DNA from: Methylobacterium sp. Leaf465
GTDB taxonomy: Bacteria; Pseudomonadota; Alphaproteobacteria; Rhizobiales; Beijerinckiaceae
Assembly: GCF_001424705.1 (NCBI RefSeq)
Contig: NZ_LMRA01000007.1
Span: forward strand, 1-64,000
DNA: 64,000 nt
Direction: 5' to 3'
The position numbers and the translations under genes are program-made. Every line of letters starts with the position of its first letter. The first letter of the stretch is position 1. The notes below the pieces were generated by a model. That model saw nothing but the letters and a program-made list of their open reading frames with translations. It searched no databases and was not told where the DNA came from. Positions 18,207-27,711 of the stretch are shown piece after piece.

Positions 18207-18561
18207 GGGGCGGCCCAGGATCGGCGGCGACCTGCTGATCTGGTCCGTATGACCAGATCGTCGAAATCACCCGGGTTGTCGCATCCGCAAGGGGTCTGGC
18301 CGCTGCAGGACGCCGCGGCGCGCTTCAGCGGACTCGTGCGCCGCGTCCGCAGCGAGGGCCCTCAGCACGTGACGGTGCGCGGGCGCGACGAGGTGGTGGT
18401 GATCTCCGCCGACGACTTCCGGCGACTCCAGGGCGCTCGCGAAGACCTGACGCGCGATCTGTACGAACCGGCCGGTGGCCGATGGTGCCGGGCGGAAGGA
18501 CATCGTCGGCGGAGGGATTGAGGGGCGCCCGCCGTGCCGGTCGGGCACGCACAGGCGTAAG
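18165..18561. repeat. Imperfect ~42-bp direct repeat flanking the antitoxin gene
   Basis: The last 43 bp of the NRPS gene (18165-18207, coding GAPAVPVVHAKA and stop) reappear at 18520-18561 with one gap and about six mismatches. The second copy begins at the antitoxin stop codon. The two copies enclose the 18208-18519 segment with the antitoxin gene. This looks like a duplication formed when that segment entered the 3' end of the NRPS gene, or a relic of a second NRPS end. Confidence 0.75.
18249..18521 (+). CDS. Phd/YefM-type antitoxin, apparently orphan
   Basis: The 90-residue protein has the Phd/YefM DNA-binding core: WPLQDAAARFSGLVRRV, then GPQHVTVRGRDEVVVISADDFRRLQG. Such antitoxins bind their own promoter and neutralise a partner toxin through a C-terminal tail. 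The tail here (REDLTRDLYEPAGGRW then a basic CRAEGHRRRRD end) does not look like the usual one, and no toxin gene follows; the next plus-strand frame is empty and a minus-strand terminator comes next. It is therefore orphan or decayed. The segment is bracketed by the duplicated NRPS 3' end. Confidence 0.7.
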   Translation: MTRSSKSPGLSHPQGVWPLQDAAARFSGLVRRVRSEGPQHVTVRGRDEVVVISADDFRRLQGAREDLTRDLYEPAGGRWCRAEGHRRRRD

Positions 18562-18578
18562 ACACAGACAGTGACGAC

Positions 18579-18613
18579 AAAAAACGGCGGCGCTCCATCA
18601 TGGAGCGCCGCCG
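18579..18613 (-). terminator. Rho-independent terminator
   Basis: A perfect 13-bp stem (cggcggcgctcca with its complement, three-base loop) spans 18585-18613. On the minus strand it runs straight into six T (complement of 18579-18584). It lies 45 bp beyond the stop of the DUF3606 gene, so it should end that transcript. Confidence 0.9.
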
Positions 18614-18658
18614 CATGTCATTGAGCCCGGCGACCGTTATGGATCCGCCGCGAGCCCG

Positions 18659-18844
18659 TTACGGCCACCGCTTTCCAAGGCACTGCGCGACCTTCGCCGT
18701 TCCGTTTCCGACGCGATCGACACCGGCTCGGAGTTGGTCTTCCGTGACACCGAACCGCTTCGTCCAGTAGCGCACCTCCCAAGCCTCGGTCAGGCTGATC
18801 TTGCTGGGATCTTCCGGACCACGGCGTTCCAAATCATCATTCAT
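18659..18844 (-). CDS. DUF3606 domain protein
   Basis: This 61-residue protein has the DUF3606 pattern: an Asp/Pro-rich start (GPEDPSKISLTEAWEVRYWTK) followed by FGVTEDQLRAGVDRVGNG and a conserved short C-terminus. The family is small, soluble and of unknown function, and common in Rhizobiales. It has its own strong terminator downstream and is separated by 65 bp from the hydrolase gene upstream on the same strand, so it is likely monocistronic. Confidence 0.82.
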   Translation of the reverse strand: MNDDLERRGPEDPSKISLTEAWEVRYWTKRFGVTEDQLRAGVDRVGNGTAKVAQCLGKRWP

Positions 18845-18909
18845 AGCGCTTCCTCAAGTTGCGCAACGAATGATATCCATCCGAAAGTAAACTTCGAGTA
18901 GCCCTGCGA

Positions 18910-19566
18910 TCACGCCGCCTCGGGCTTCGGGCCGAGGCGCTTGTCGAGGTAGGTGTCGACGGTCTGGGTCAGCTCGTCGACCTTGCCGTCGAAGAAGTGG
19001 TTGGCGCCCTCCACCATCTGGTGCTCGATGATGACGCCCTTCTGGGTCTTCACCTTCTCGATCACCGGCATGACCTCGCGGGCCGGGGCGACCCGGTCCT
19101 CGGAACCGTGCACGAACAGGCCCGAGGACGGGCAGGGGGCCAGGAAGGTGAAGTCGTAGCGGTTGGCCATCGCGGCGATCGAGATGAAGCCCTCGATCTC
19201 GGGGCGGCGCATCAGCAGCTGCATGCCGATCCACGAGCCGAACGAGACGCCGGCAATCCAGCAGGCGCGGGCCTCCGGGTTCACCGACTGCACCCAGTCG
19301 AGGGCGGAGGCCGCGTCGGAAAGCTCGCCCGTGCCGTGATCGAACGCGCCCTGGCTGCGGCCGACGCCGCGGAAGTTGAAGCGCAGCGCCGCGAAGCCGC
19401 GATTGGCGAAGGTGTAGAAAAGATTGTACACGATTTGATTGTTCATCGTGCCCCCGAATTGCGGGTGCGGGTGCAGCACGATCGCGATCGGGGCGCCCTT
19501 CTTCTTGGGCGCCTGGTAGCGCCCCTCGAGACGGCCGGCGGGACCGGTGAAGATGACTTCGGGCAT
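18910..19566 (-). CDS. Alpha/beta hydrolase (dienelactone hydrolase-like)
   Basis: The 218-residue protein has an alpha/beta-hydrolase fold: an oxyanion segment LHPHPQFGGTMNN, the nucleophile elbow GVSFGS near residue 103, an Asp in GSEDRVAP and a His in GANHFF as catalytic triad candidates. No signal peptide is present. The ATG at 19564-19566 follows AGGAG by eleven bases. It is divergent from the suf operon, and the two Irr-like boxes lie between the two start codons, so iron might regulate both directions. The substrate is unknown; family members act on esters or dienelactones. Confidence 0.82.
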   Translation of the reverse strand: MPEVIFTGPAGRLEGRYQAPKKKGAPIAIVLHPHPQFGGTMNNQIVYNLFYTFANRGFAALRFNFRGVGRSQGAFDHGTGELSDAASALDWVQSVNPEARACWIAGVSFGSWIGMQLLMRRPEIEGFISIAAMANRYDFTFLAPCPSSGLFVHGSEDRVAPAREVMPVIEKVKTQKGVIIEHQMVEGANHFFDGKVDELTQTVDTYLDKRLGPKPEAA

Positions 19567-19894
19567 GGAAACCAACACTCCTGAGCGGATGCCCGGGCGG
19601 GCATCGCACGGTGGATCGCCGACGCGAGGGAAACACGCGCGCGTCCGACGCCTGGGCAAAGCCGTGAGGCGTGCCTTGACTCGCCCGGCCACGAACCTAA
19701 AAGCACTCTTAGAATAATTCTAGCGAACTAGAATCGTTCTAAACAAGCGCCGGTCGAGCCAGCTTCGGATCGGCGCGTTCCCCGCACGATGGGCGATCGG
19801 AACACGGATCGTGTCCGCGCCTTAGCATGATCGTGGGGGGCCAAAGCAAGGATTTGTCGTTTTCGACCTTGACGCCGCCAGTGGTTTTTCCCGG
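19567..19894. other. Divergent intergenic region upstream of suf operon
   Basis: This 328-bp gap separates the divergent hydrolase and cysteine desulfurase genes. It holds the paired Irr-like boxes at 19709-19742 and less GC-rich DNA around them, so both promoters should be here. No Rrf2/IscR-type regulator gene and no other open frame with recognisable content were seen. Confidence 0.6.
19709..19742. promoter_or_regulatory. Two tandem Irr/ICE-like boxes
   Basis: Two inverted repeats, TTAGAATAATTCTAG (19709-19723) and CTAGAATCGTTCTAA (19728-19742), match the iron control element pattern of inverted TTAGAA/TTCTAA halves with a three-base centre. Their centres are 19 bp apart, about two helical turns, so two dimers could bind on one face. 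Irr is the haem-responsive iron regulator of Rhizobiales. That Irr binds here is inferred from sequence only. Confidence 0.7.
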
Positions 19895-21055
19895 ATGACT
19901 TCGCCCCGCGCCTACCTCGACCACAACGCGACCTCACCGGTTCGGCCGGAGGTGGCGGCTGCCGTGGCGCGGGCGCTCACCCTGCCCGGCAACCCCTCGT
20001 CGATCCACGCGGAGGGCCGGGCGGCCCGGGCCGCCCTGGAGACCGCCCGCGAGGCGGTGGCCCGGCGGGTCGGCGCCGGCCCGGGCCGCGTGGTGTTCAC
20101 GAGCGGCGGCACCGAGGCCGCCAACGCGGTCCTGTCCGGCGCCCTGGCGCGGACGGGACAGTCCGCACCCACGCGCCTCGTCCTCGGCGCCACCGAGCAC
20201 CCCTGCGTCTCGGCCGGCCACCGCTTCCCGGCGGAGGCGGTTGACCGCGTGCCCGTGGATGGCGCGGGCCTGATCGACCTCGGCGCGCTGGAGACCCTGC
20301 TGCGCCGGCATGCCGCGGCGGACGTGCTGATCTCGGTCCATGCCGCTAACAACGAGACCGGCGTGATCCAGCCGCTGGCGGCGATCGTGGCCCTGGCCCG
20401 GGCGCATGGCCGCGCCCTGGTGCATACGGATGCGGTCCAGGCGATCGGCAAGATCCCCCTGGACATGTCGGCCCTCGGCCTCGACGCCCTCAGCCTCTCG
20501 GGCCACAAGTTCGGCGCCCCGAAGGGCATCGGCGCCCTGGTGCTCGCTGAGGGCGTGACCCTCGGTGCGGGCTTCCTGCGCGGGGGCGGCCAGGAGGCGC
20601 GCCTGCGCGGCGGCACCGAGAACCTGCCCGGCATCGTCGGGCTGGGGGTCGCCGCGGACCTCGCCGATCCCGCCTCCGCGGACCGCCTCGCGGATCTGCG
20701 CGACGGCATCGAGGCGGGGCTGCGCGCCTGCGCACCCGACCTCGTCGTGTTCGGCGCCGGCGCCCCGCGCCTGCCCAACACCCTGTGCTTCGCCGTTCCG
20801 GGGCTCAATGCCCCGACGGCGCTGATGACGCTGGATCTCGCCGGCGTCGCGATCTCGTCCGGCTCGGCCTGCGCCTCCGGAAAGGTCGCCCGCTCGCCCG
20901 TTCTCGCGGCCATGGGCGTCACCCCCGCGCTCGCCGCAGGGGCCCTGCGCGTGAGCCTCGGGTGGAACAGCACCGAAAGCGACGCAGCGCGGTGTCGCGC
21001 CGCCTGCGAACGCCTGGTGGAGACCCTATATCGACGGCAGGGGCACGCGGCGTGA
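19895..21055 (+). CDS. Cysteine desulfurase, class I (NifS/IscS-like)
   Basis: The 386-residue PLP enzyme shows [14 protein letters not shown] at the start, [12 protein letters not shown], the PLP Lys in [12 protein letters not shown], and the mobile catalytic loop [15 protein letters not shown]. Class I desulfurases take sulfur from cysteine as a persulfide for Fe-S and thio-cofactor synthesis. It is the first gene of the suf locus, 67 bp upstream of sufB, while a class II enzyme (SufS) lies later in the same operon, so the locus carries both types. The Irr-like boxes end about 150 bp upstream of the ATG. Confidence 0.92.
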   Translation: MTSPRAYLDHNATSPVRPEVAAAVARALTLPGNPSSIHAEGRAARAALETAREAVARRVGAGPGRVVFTSGGTEAANAVLSGALARTGQSAPTRLVLGATEHPCVSAGHRFPAEAVDRVPVDGAGLIDLGALETLLRRHAAADVLISVHAANNETGVIQPLAAIVALARAHGRALVHTDAVQAIGKIPLDMSALGLDALSLSGHKFGAPKGIGALVLAEGVTLGAGFLRGGGQEARLRGGTENLPGIVGLGVAADLADPASADRLADLRDGIEAGLRACAPDLVVFGAGAPRLPNTLCFAVPGLNAPTALMTLDLAGVAISSGSACASGKVARSPVLAAMGVTPALAAGALRVSLGWNSTESDAARCRAACERLVETLYRRQGHAA

Positions 21056-21122
21056 GTGCCGCCTTCCCAAGCCATCCGACCCACACCCGGCCCTTGACGC
21101 CGGGCATGTCAGGAGACGTGTA

Positions 21123-22592
<1,470 letters not shown>

Positions 22593-22624
22593 GGACAAGG
22601 GACGCCGCGAGCCGTCGCGACGCG

Positions 22625-22670
22625 GCGCCGGCGCTCTGGTTCCCCATGGGGGGACCGGAACGCCCGGCGC
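22625..22670 (+). other. Long imperfect hairpin between sufB and sufC
   Basis: A left arm (22625-22645) and a right arm (22648-22670), gcgccgg... against ...cccggcgc with a ggttcccc/ggggggacc centre, can form a long stem with a few bulges. There is no T-run, so it is not a standard terminator. It could protect the upstream message or reduce read-through into sufC. The pairing was judged by eye. Confidence 0.45.
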
Positions 22671-22769
22671 CCTGCCGTCCGGGCCGGCAGCCGCACATCA
22701 GAGCTTTCCGACGCCAGGGACCGTTTCGGTTCCGCGCCGGGTATTCAACCTAGAACGGACTATGCTGCA

Positions 22770-23522
22770 ATGATCGAAATCAAGAACCTCGTGGTCGCCA
22801 TCGAGGACAAGCAGATCCTCAACGGCCTCAACCTCACCGTGAACGACGGCGAGGTCGCCGCCATCATGGGCCCGAACGGCTCGGGCAAGTCGACCCTGTC
22901 CTACGTCATCGCGGGCAAGGAAGATTATGAAGTCCTCGACGGCGAGATCCTGCTCGACGGCGTCAACATCCTCGAGATGAGCCCCGACGAGCGCGCCGCC
23001 TCGGGCGTGTTCCTGGCCTTTCAGTACCCGCTGGAGATCCCGGGCGTCGGCACCATGACCTTCCTCAAGGCGACCCTGAACGCCCAGCGCCGGGCGCGGG
23101 GCGAGGGCGAGCTCTCGACCCCCGACTTCATCCGCCGGGTGAACGGGGCGGCCGAGAAGCTCGAGATCAACAAGGACATGCTCAAGCGCGCCCTCAACGT
23201 CGGGTTCTCCGGCGGCGAGAAGAAGCGCATGGAGATCCTGCAGATGGCGCTCCTGGAGCCGAAGTTCTGCGTCCTCGACGAGACCGATTCCGGGCTGGAC
23301 ATCGATGCGCTCCGCATCGTCTCCGAGGGCGTCAACGCGCTGCGCGCCCAGGGTCGCTCGTTCCTCGTCATCACCCACTACCAGCGCCTGCTCGACTACA
23401 TCGTGCCGGACGTGGTCCATGTCATGTCGCAGGGCCAGATCGTGAAGTCGGGCGACAAGGACCTCGCCAAGGCCCTCGAAGCCTCCGGCTACGCCGAGTA
23501 CCGCACGGGCGAGGCCGCCTGA
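22770..23522 (+). CDS. sufC: Fe-S assembly ATPase SufC
   Basis: The 250-residue ABC-type ATPase has Walker [10 protein letters not shown] (about residue 34), the Q-loop FQYPLEIPG, the signature [10 protein letters not shown], and Walker [14 protein letters not shown] with the SufC-typical D-E-T-D. SufC dimerises on SufB and SufD and drives conformational change during cluster building. It is not a transporter. Two bases separate its stop from the sufD ATG, so the pair is coupled. Confidence 0.97.
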   Translation: MIEIKNLVVAIEDKQILNGLNLTVNDGEVAAIMGPNGSGKSTLSYVIAGKEDYEVLDGEILLDGVNILEMSPDERAASGVFLAFQYPLEIPGVGTMTFLKATLNAQRRARGEGELSTPDFIRRVNGAAEKLEINKDMLKRALNVGFSGGEKKRMEILQMALLEPKFCVLDETDSGLDIDALRIVSEGVNALRAQGRSFLVITHYQRLLDYIVPDVVHVMSQGQIVKSGDKDLAKALEASGYAEYRTGEAA

Positions 23523-23524
23523 CC

Positions 23525-24847
23525 ATGGCCGACATCACCCCCCTCCGCACCGCGGCCGAGACCGGGCTGTCCAAGCTCTTCGAAGCCACCAGGATGAAGT
23601 ACCCGACGGGCGTCTCGATCGCCCGCGAGGAGGCGTTCCGCTACTTCGAGGCGGTGGGCCTGCCGACCCGCCGGGTCGAGGCCTTCAAGTACACCGACCT
23701 GCGCTCGGCCTTTCGCGATGCCGCGCACCCGGCGGAGATGCCGGCGGCCGAGGTCGCTGCGCGCGCCGTCGCCGATGCGAAGGGCTTCGCCGGGATCGAG
23801 GCGGTGCGCCTCACCTTCGTCAACGGCCACATGATCGCGGATCTGTCCGACCTCGGCCGCATCCCGGCCGGCATCACGGTCACGCCGCTGACCCAGGCGC
23901 TCACCGACGGGCACGCCCTCCTCGAGAAGCTGGCGCCGGTGCGCCAGGCGTCCGAGAATCCGATCTATCAGCTCAACACGGCCTTCCTGGCCGATGGCGT
24001 GCTGATCGCCGTGGAGCCCGGCGCCAAGGTCGAGACCCCGCTGCACCTGCGCTTCATCGCCACCGGATCGGAGACGTTCTCGACCGCCACCCGCGCGCTC
24101 GTGGTGCTGGGGGAGGGCGCGGAGGCGCTGGTCCTGGAGAGCCATGAGGGGCCGGACGGCGTCGCCTACCAGCCCAACGACGCCCTCGACGTGACGGTGG
24201 CCGACAACGCCACCTTCCGGCACGCCCGCCTGAACGCGGAAGGCCGCGAGGCCGTGGCCCTGTCGACCTTGTCGGTCAAGCTCGGCGCCGCGTCGGCGGT
24301 CGAGACCGTCAACGTGGTCGTCGGCGGCGTACTCTCGCGTCACCAGGTCTACCTGAACTTCGCCGGAGCCAACGGCCGCGCGGTGGTGAACGGGGCGGCC
24401 ATGCTCAACGGCCGGCAGCTCGCCGACACCACCTTCCTGGCCGATCATGCCGCCACCGGCGGCGTGAGCCGCGAGCTGTTCAAGACCGTGGTGGATGATG
24501 CGGCCACGGGCGTGTTCCAAGGCAAGATCATCGTCCAGCAGGCGGCTCAGCAGACCGACGGCAAGATGATGTCGGCCTGCCTCATCCTGTCCGACGAGGG
24601 GCAGATGATGAACAAGCCCGAGCTGGAGATCTTCGCCGACGACGTCGCCTGCGGCCACGGCGCCACCTGCGGCGCCCTCGACGAGGACCTGCTGTTCTAC
24701 CTGATGCAGCGCGGGCTTCCGAAGGCCCAGGCCGAGAGCCTGCTGGTCCAGGCCTTCCTGGGCGCAGCCATCGAGTCGGTCAGCCACGACGGCGCCCGCG
24801 AGGCGCTGATCGGCACCATCGAGGCGTGGCTCGCGGCGCGGGGCTGA
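23525..24847 (+). CDS. sufD: Fe-S assembly protein SufD
   Basis: The 440-residue protein has the SufB/SufD core: LHLRFIATG, an extended beta-helix centre, VYLNFAGANGRAVVNGAAML, and the C-terminal block CGHGATCGALDEDLLFYLMQRGL. SufD pairs with SufB on SufC in the scaffold complex and is needed for iron acquisition in E. coli. It follows sufC after two bases and precedes sufS by 72 bp that include a GC-rich stem. Confidence 0.95.
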   Translation: MADITPLRTAAETGLSKLFEATRMKYPTGVSIAREEAFRYFEAVGLPTRRVEAFKYTDLRSAFRDAAHPAEMPAAEVAARAVADAKGFAGIEAVRLTFVNGHMIADLSDLGRIPAGITVTPLTQALTDGHALLEKLAPVRQASENPIYQLNTAFLADGVLIAVEPGAKVETPLHLRFIATGSETFSTATRALVVLGEGAEALVLESHEGPDGVAYQPNDALDVTVADNATFRHARLNAEGREAVALSTLSVKLGAASAVETVNVVVGGVLSRHQVYLNFAGANGRAVVNGAAMLNGRQLADTTFLADHAATGGVSRELFKTVVDDAATGVFQGKIIVQQAAQQTDGKMMSACLILSDEGQMMNKPELEIFADDVACGHGATCGALDEDLLFYLMQRGLPKAQAESLLVQAFLGAAIESVSHDGAREALIGTIEAWLAARG

Positions 24848-24861
24848 TCGCACCCCGCCGA

Positions 24862-24890
24862 CGGCCCTCTCCCGCGACGGGGGAGGGCCG
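24862..24890 (+). other. GC-rich hairpin between sufD and sufS
   Basis: The segment cggccctctccc, a short loop, and gggagggccg form a stem with a two-base bulge 15 bp past the sufD stop. No T-run follows. It may tune read-through into sufS or protect the mRNA; this is inference. Confidence 0.4.
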
Positions 24891-24919
24891 CGCGCGTCCG
24901 ACACCACACAGGTCCACCC

Positions 24920-26164
24920 ATGAACGCACCCGTCCCGAACATTCCCTACGACGTCGAAGCGATCCGGGCCCAGTTCCCGATACTCGGCGAGAAGGTCTAT
25001 GGCCGGCCGCTGGTCTATCTCGACAATGCGGCCTCCGCGCACAAGCCGCGCGCGGTCATCGACGCGATGGTGGCCTGCATGGAGACGGGGTACGCCAACG
25101 TCCATCGCGGGCTGCACTTCATGGCGAACGCCGCCACGGAGGGCTTCGAGGGCGCGCGCGAGACCACCCGGCAGTTCCTGAACGCCGACTCCACCGACGA
25201 GATCATCTTCACCCGCAACGCCACCGAGGCCTACAACCTCGTGGCCTCCTCGATGGGTCTGCTCGGCCAGATCGGGGAGGGCGACGAGATCATCCTGTCG
25301 ATCATGGAGCACCACTCCAACATCGTGCCCTGGCACTTCCTGCGCGAACGGCGTGGCGCGGTGATCAAGTGGGCCCCGGTGGACGACGCGGGCAACTTCC
25401 TCGTCGAGGCGTACGAAAAACTCTTCACGCCGCGCACCCGGATGGTGGCGATCACCCACATGTCGAACGTCCTCGGCACGGTGACGCCGGCGGCCGAGAT
25501 CGTGCGCATCGCCCATGCGCACGGCGTTCCCGTACTCCTCGACGGGGCCCAGAGCGCGGTGCACACGCCGATCGACGTGAAGGCGCTGGATTGCGACTTC
25601 TTCGTCTTCACCGGCCACAAGGTCTACGGTCCCACCGGCATCGGCGTGCTCTACGGCAAGAAGGAATGGCTGGAGCGGCTTCCCCCCTACCAGGGCGGCG
25701 GCGAGATGATCCGGACGGTGAGCCAGGACAGCATCACCTACAACGATCCGCCCCACCGCTTCGAAGCGGGCACGCCCGCCATCATCGAGGCGGTCGGCCT
25801 CGGGGCCGCGCTGGAGTTCATGATGGGCGTCGGGCGCGATCGGATCGCCGCCCACGAGGCGTCCCTGCTCGCCTACGCGCAGGAGCGCCTGGGCGCCATG
25901 AATTCCCTGCGGATGATCGGCACGGCGAAGGGCAAGGGCGGCGTCATCGCCTTCGAGATGAAGGGCGCGCACGCCCACGACATCGCCACCGTGATCGACC
26001 GCTACGGCGTCGCGATCCGGGCGGGGACGCATTGCGCGATGCCGCTGCTCACCCGCTTCGGCGCCACCTCCAGCTGCCGCGCCTCCTTCGGCCTGTATAA
26101 CACCACGCAGGAGGTGGACGCCCTGGCCGAGGCGCTGGCCAAGGCCGAGATGATGTTCGCCTGA
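24920..26164 (+). CDS. sufS: Cysteine desulfurase SufS (class II)
   Basis: The 414-residue PLP enzyme shows YLDNAASAHKPRAVIDAM, FTRNATEAYNLVA, the PLP Lys in FVFTGHKVYGPTGIGVL, and the class II catalytic loop RAGTHCAMPLL. SufS delivers persulfide to the SufBCD scaffold, usually through SufE or SufU; neither is in this window. A short N-terminal tail precedes the fold. It lies in the suf operon between sufD and sufT. Confidence 0.95.
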   Translation: MNAPVPNIPYDVEAIRAQFPILGEKVYGRPLVYLDNAASAHKPRAVIDAMVACMETGYANVHRGLHFMANAATEGFEGARETTRQFLNADSTDEIIFTRNATEAYNLVASSMGLLGQIGEGDEIILSIMEHHSNIVPWHFLRERRGAVIKWAPVDDAGNFLVEAYEKLFTPRTRMVAITHMSNVLGTVTPAAEIVRIAHAHGVPVLLDGAQSAVHTPIDVKALDCDFFVFTGHKVYGPTGIGVLYGKKEWLERLPPYQGGGEMIRTVSQDSITYNDPPHRFEAGTPAIIEAVGLGAALEFMMGVGRDRIAAHEASLLAYAQERLGAMNSLRMIGTAKGKGGVIAFEMKGAHAHDIATVIDRYGVAIRAGTHCAMPLLTRFGATSSCRASFGLYNTTQEVDALAEALAKAEMMFA

Positions 26165-26222
26165 ACGATTTTCGAGCGGGGCCCGGCCACTCCGCGCCAT
26201 CGCGAGACCAGGACAGAGACCC

Positions 26223-26603
26223 ATGAGCGATTCAGCCATCACCGGGGGGGCCAACACCCCCACCATCGCGAGCGACTCGGCGATCCCGCCCGAGGAGCTC
26301 GACCGCCTGACCGACGACATCGTGGTCGCCCTGAAGAGCGTCTACGATCCGGAGATCCCGGCCGACATCTACGAGCTCGGACTGATCTACAAGGTCGACA
26401 TCGCCGACGACCGAAAGGTCGCCATCGACATGACCCTGACCGCGCCGGGCTGCCCCGTGGCCGGCGAGATGCCGGGCTGGGTCGAGACCGCCGTGGCCGC
26501 CGTGCCGGGGGTCCAGTCCTGCAGCGTCACGATGGTGTTCGATCCGCCGTGGGATCAGAGCCGGATGTCCGACGAGGCCCGCGTCGCGCTGGACATGTGG
26601 TAG
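26223..26603 (+). CDS. sufT: SufT / MIP18-family Fe-S assembly factor
   Basis: The 126-residue protein has the DUF59/MIP18 core: VYDPEIPADIYELGLIYKV and then TAPGCPVAGEMPGWVETAV with the conserved Cys, followed by VQSCSVTMVFDPPWDQ. SufT-type proteins help in cluster maturation and transfer. It ends the unbroken part of the suf operon; the next 700 bp hold a decayed antisense gene and then sufA. The ribosome site AGGACAGAGACC is a little distant from the ATG. Confidence 0.92.
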   Translation: MSDSAITGGANTPTIASDSAIPPEELDRLTDDIVVALKSVYDPEIPADIYELGLIYKVDIADDRKVAIDMTLTAPGCPVAGEMPGWVETAVAAVPGVQSCSVTMVFDPPWDQSRMSDEARVALDMW

Positions 26604-26610
26604 CGGACCG

Positions 26611-27165
26611 TCAGGCGATGGGGGCCTCGCGCAGTCCGACGAAGGTCATGCCGTCGTAGATGTCGGCCAACGACAGGGTCGCACCGATGGCGGGCAGATC
26701 GACCTCCGCGTCCATGGTCTCGAAAGCCTGCGTATCCCAGGTTTCTCCATCGCGCCGATAGAGCGTGGCGCTGGGCCAGCGTGTTTCCCCGAGCTGGATG
26801 TAGGCGATCGTCGGATGTCGCTTGTATTCTTCCAGCTTCCGGAAGCGATCGAGGGTGCTCGTCGAGGGCGACAACACCTCCACGACGAGGCGCGGCGTCC
26901 GACTCTCGTAGCTGTCCAGGATCAGGGCTCCGCATTCCACGGTGACGTCCGGACGGCGCAGGGGCGCGATCCCGGTGCGCGCAGCTGGCCATGAAGAGCG
27001 GCGATGATGTTGACGGTGCCCCGGTCCTGCCGGGCGCTGGCCCCCGTCATCATCTTCACAAGGGGGTACCGGCACGCCCTCGACGAGTTCGTGGAGACGA
27101 TCCTGGCGCTGCTGCCAGGCGACAAACGCCTCGACGCTCATCGCGCGCCGCGCCCTTCGTGCCAT
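26611..27165 (-). pseudogene. Decayed Uma2-family (DUF820) gene
   Basis: Both ends match Uma2-family restriction-endonuclease-like proteins: MSVEAFVAWQQRQDRLHELVEGVPVP at the start, and RRPDVTVECG, RLVVEVLSPSTS and YKRHPTIAYIQLGE later. Between them the frame is wrong. The expected stretch PLVKMMTGASARQDRGTVN is present one base out of frame, after an apparent extra C in a C run (G run at 27062-27066 on the plus strand). Its return to frame removes about a dozen family residues, which suggests a deletion as well. The gene sits antisense inside the suf locus. A sequencing error could explain the first slip, not the missing residues. Confidence 0.75.
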
Positions 27166-27255
27166 GAAAGCCTCCATCGGCCGTCGCCGAGGATAACGCG
27201 GTTCAGGTCGGCTTCCGCCGGCCATGGACCGCAGGCTCCGCAATCCTTATCTTAA

Positions 27256-27296
27256 CCGGGTTCAAGCACCCTCACCCGCCCGGGCCTTGAACCCGG
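27256..27296. promoter_or_regulatory. Perfect 11-bp inverted repeat upstream of sufA
   Basis: CCGGGTTCAAG (27256-27266) and CTTGAACCCGG (27286-27296) are exact complements separated by 19 bases and end 16 bp before the sufA ATG. They could be an operator or an mRNA stem that occludes the ribosome site GGAGAG. sufA is cut off from the main suf promoter by the antisense Uma2 relic, so a promoter of its own is likely. Confidence 0.6.
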
Positions 27297-27312
27297 CCGT
27301 CGGAGAGACATC

Positions 27313-27690
27313 ATGGCATCGAAGTTCAAGGTCCTGTCGCTGACCGACGCGGCGGCAGCCCGCATCAAGGCGATCATCGCCGATGCGGACCAGCCCATCG
27401 CGGGCGTCCGGGTCGGCGTGAAGAACGGCGGCTGCGCCGGCATGTCCTACACCATGGAATATGCCGAGGGGCAGAAGCCCGGCGAGGACAAGGTCGAGGA
27501 TCGCGGCGTCACCGTCTTCGTCGATCCGAAGGCGCTGCTGTTCCTGCTCGGCACGCAGATGGACTTTCAGACCAGCAAGCTCTCGTCCCAGTTCGTGTTC
27601 AACAACCCGAACCAGACCTCGGCCTGCGGCTGCGGCGAGTCCGTGGCGATCACCCCGGTGAACCCCGAGGCGGTCCACGCCGGCGCCTGA
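27313..27690 (+). CDS. sufA: A-type Fe-S carrier SufA/IscA
   Basis: The 125-residue protein has the three cysteines of A-type carriers: GVKNGGCAGMSY and the C-terminal SACGCGES. These proteins bind a cluster or iron at a dimer interface and pass it to apo-enzymes. The C-terminal tail beyond CGCG is somewhat longer than usual. A GGAGAG site lies about seven bases upstream of the ATG. It is the last member of the suf locus, downstream of the decayed Uma2 gene. Confidence 0.93.
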   Translation: MASKFKVLSLTDAAAARIKAIIADADQPIAGVRVGVKNGGCAGMSYTMEYAEGQKPGEDKVEDRGVTVFVDPKALLFLLGTQMDFQTSKLSSQFVFNNPNQTSACGCGESVAITPVNPEAVHAGA

Positions 27691-27698
27691 GGCGCCGG
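27680..27698. terminator. Hairpin spanning the sufA stop codon
   Basis: CCGGCGCC, TGA and GGCGCCGG form a perfect 8-bp stem with the sufA stop codon in the loop, between convergent sufA and the diguanylate cyclase gene. There is no clear T-run, so its role as a bidirectional terminator is a guess. Confidence 0.4.
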
Positions 27699-27711
27699 GC
27701 CGGACGCAGGA

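Noticed and set aside
14039..18238. A 1399-residue plus-strand frame overlapping the NRPS gene.
   Set aside because: It is a shifted frame of the NRPS gene; all adenylation and carrier motifs are in the other frame.
23489..26320. A 943-residue minus-strand open frame opposite sufD and sufS.
   Set aside because: It shows no motif, has biased composition and is antisense to clear SufD and SufS sequence.
26555..26992. Alternative minus-strand frame over the Uma2 relic.
   Set aside because: It overlaps the end of sufT and has a low-complexity basic product; the DUF820 motifs are in the frame reported.
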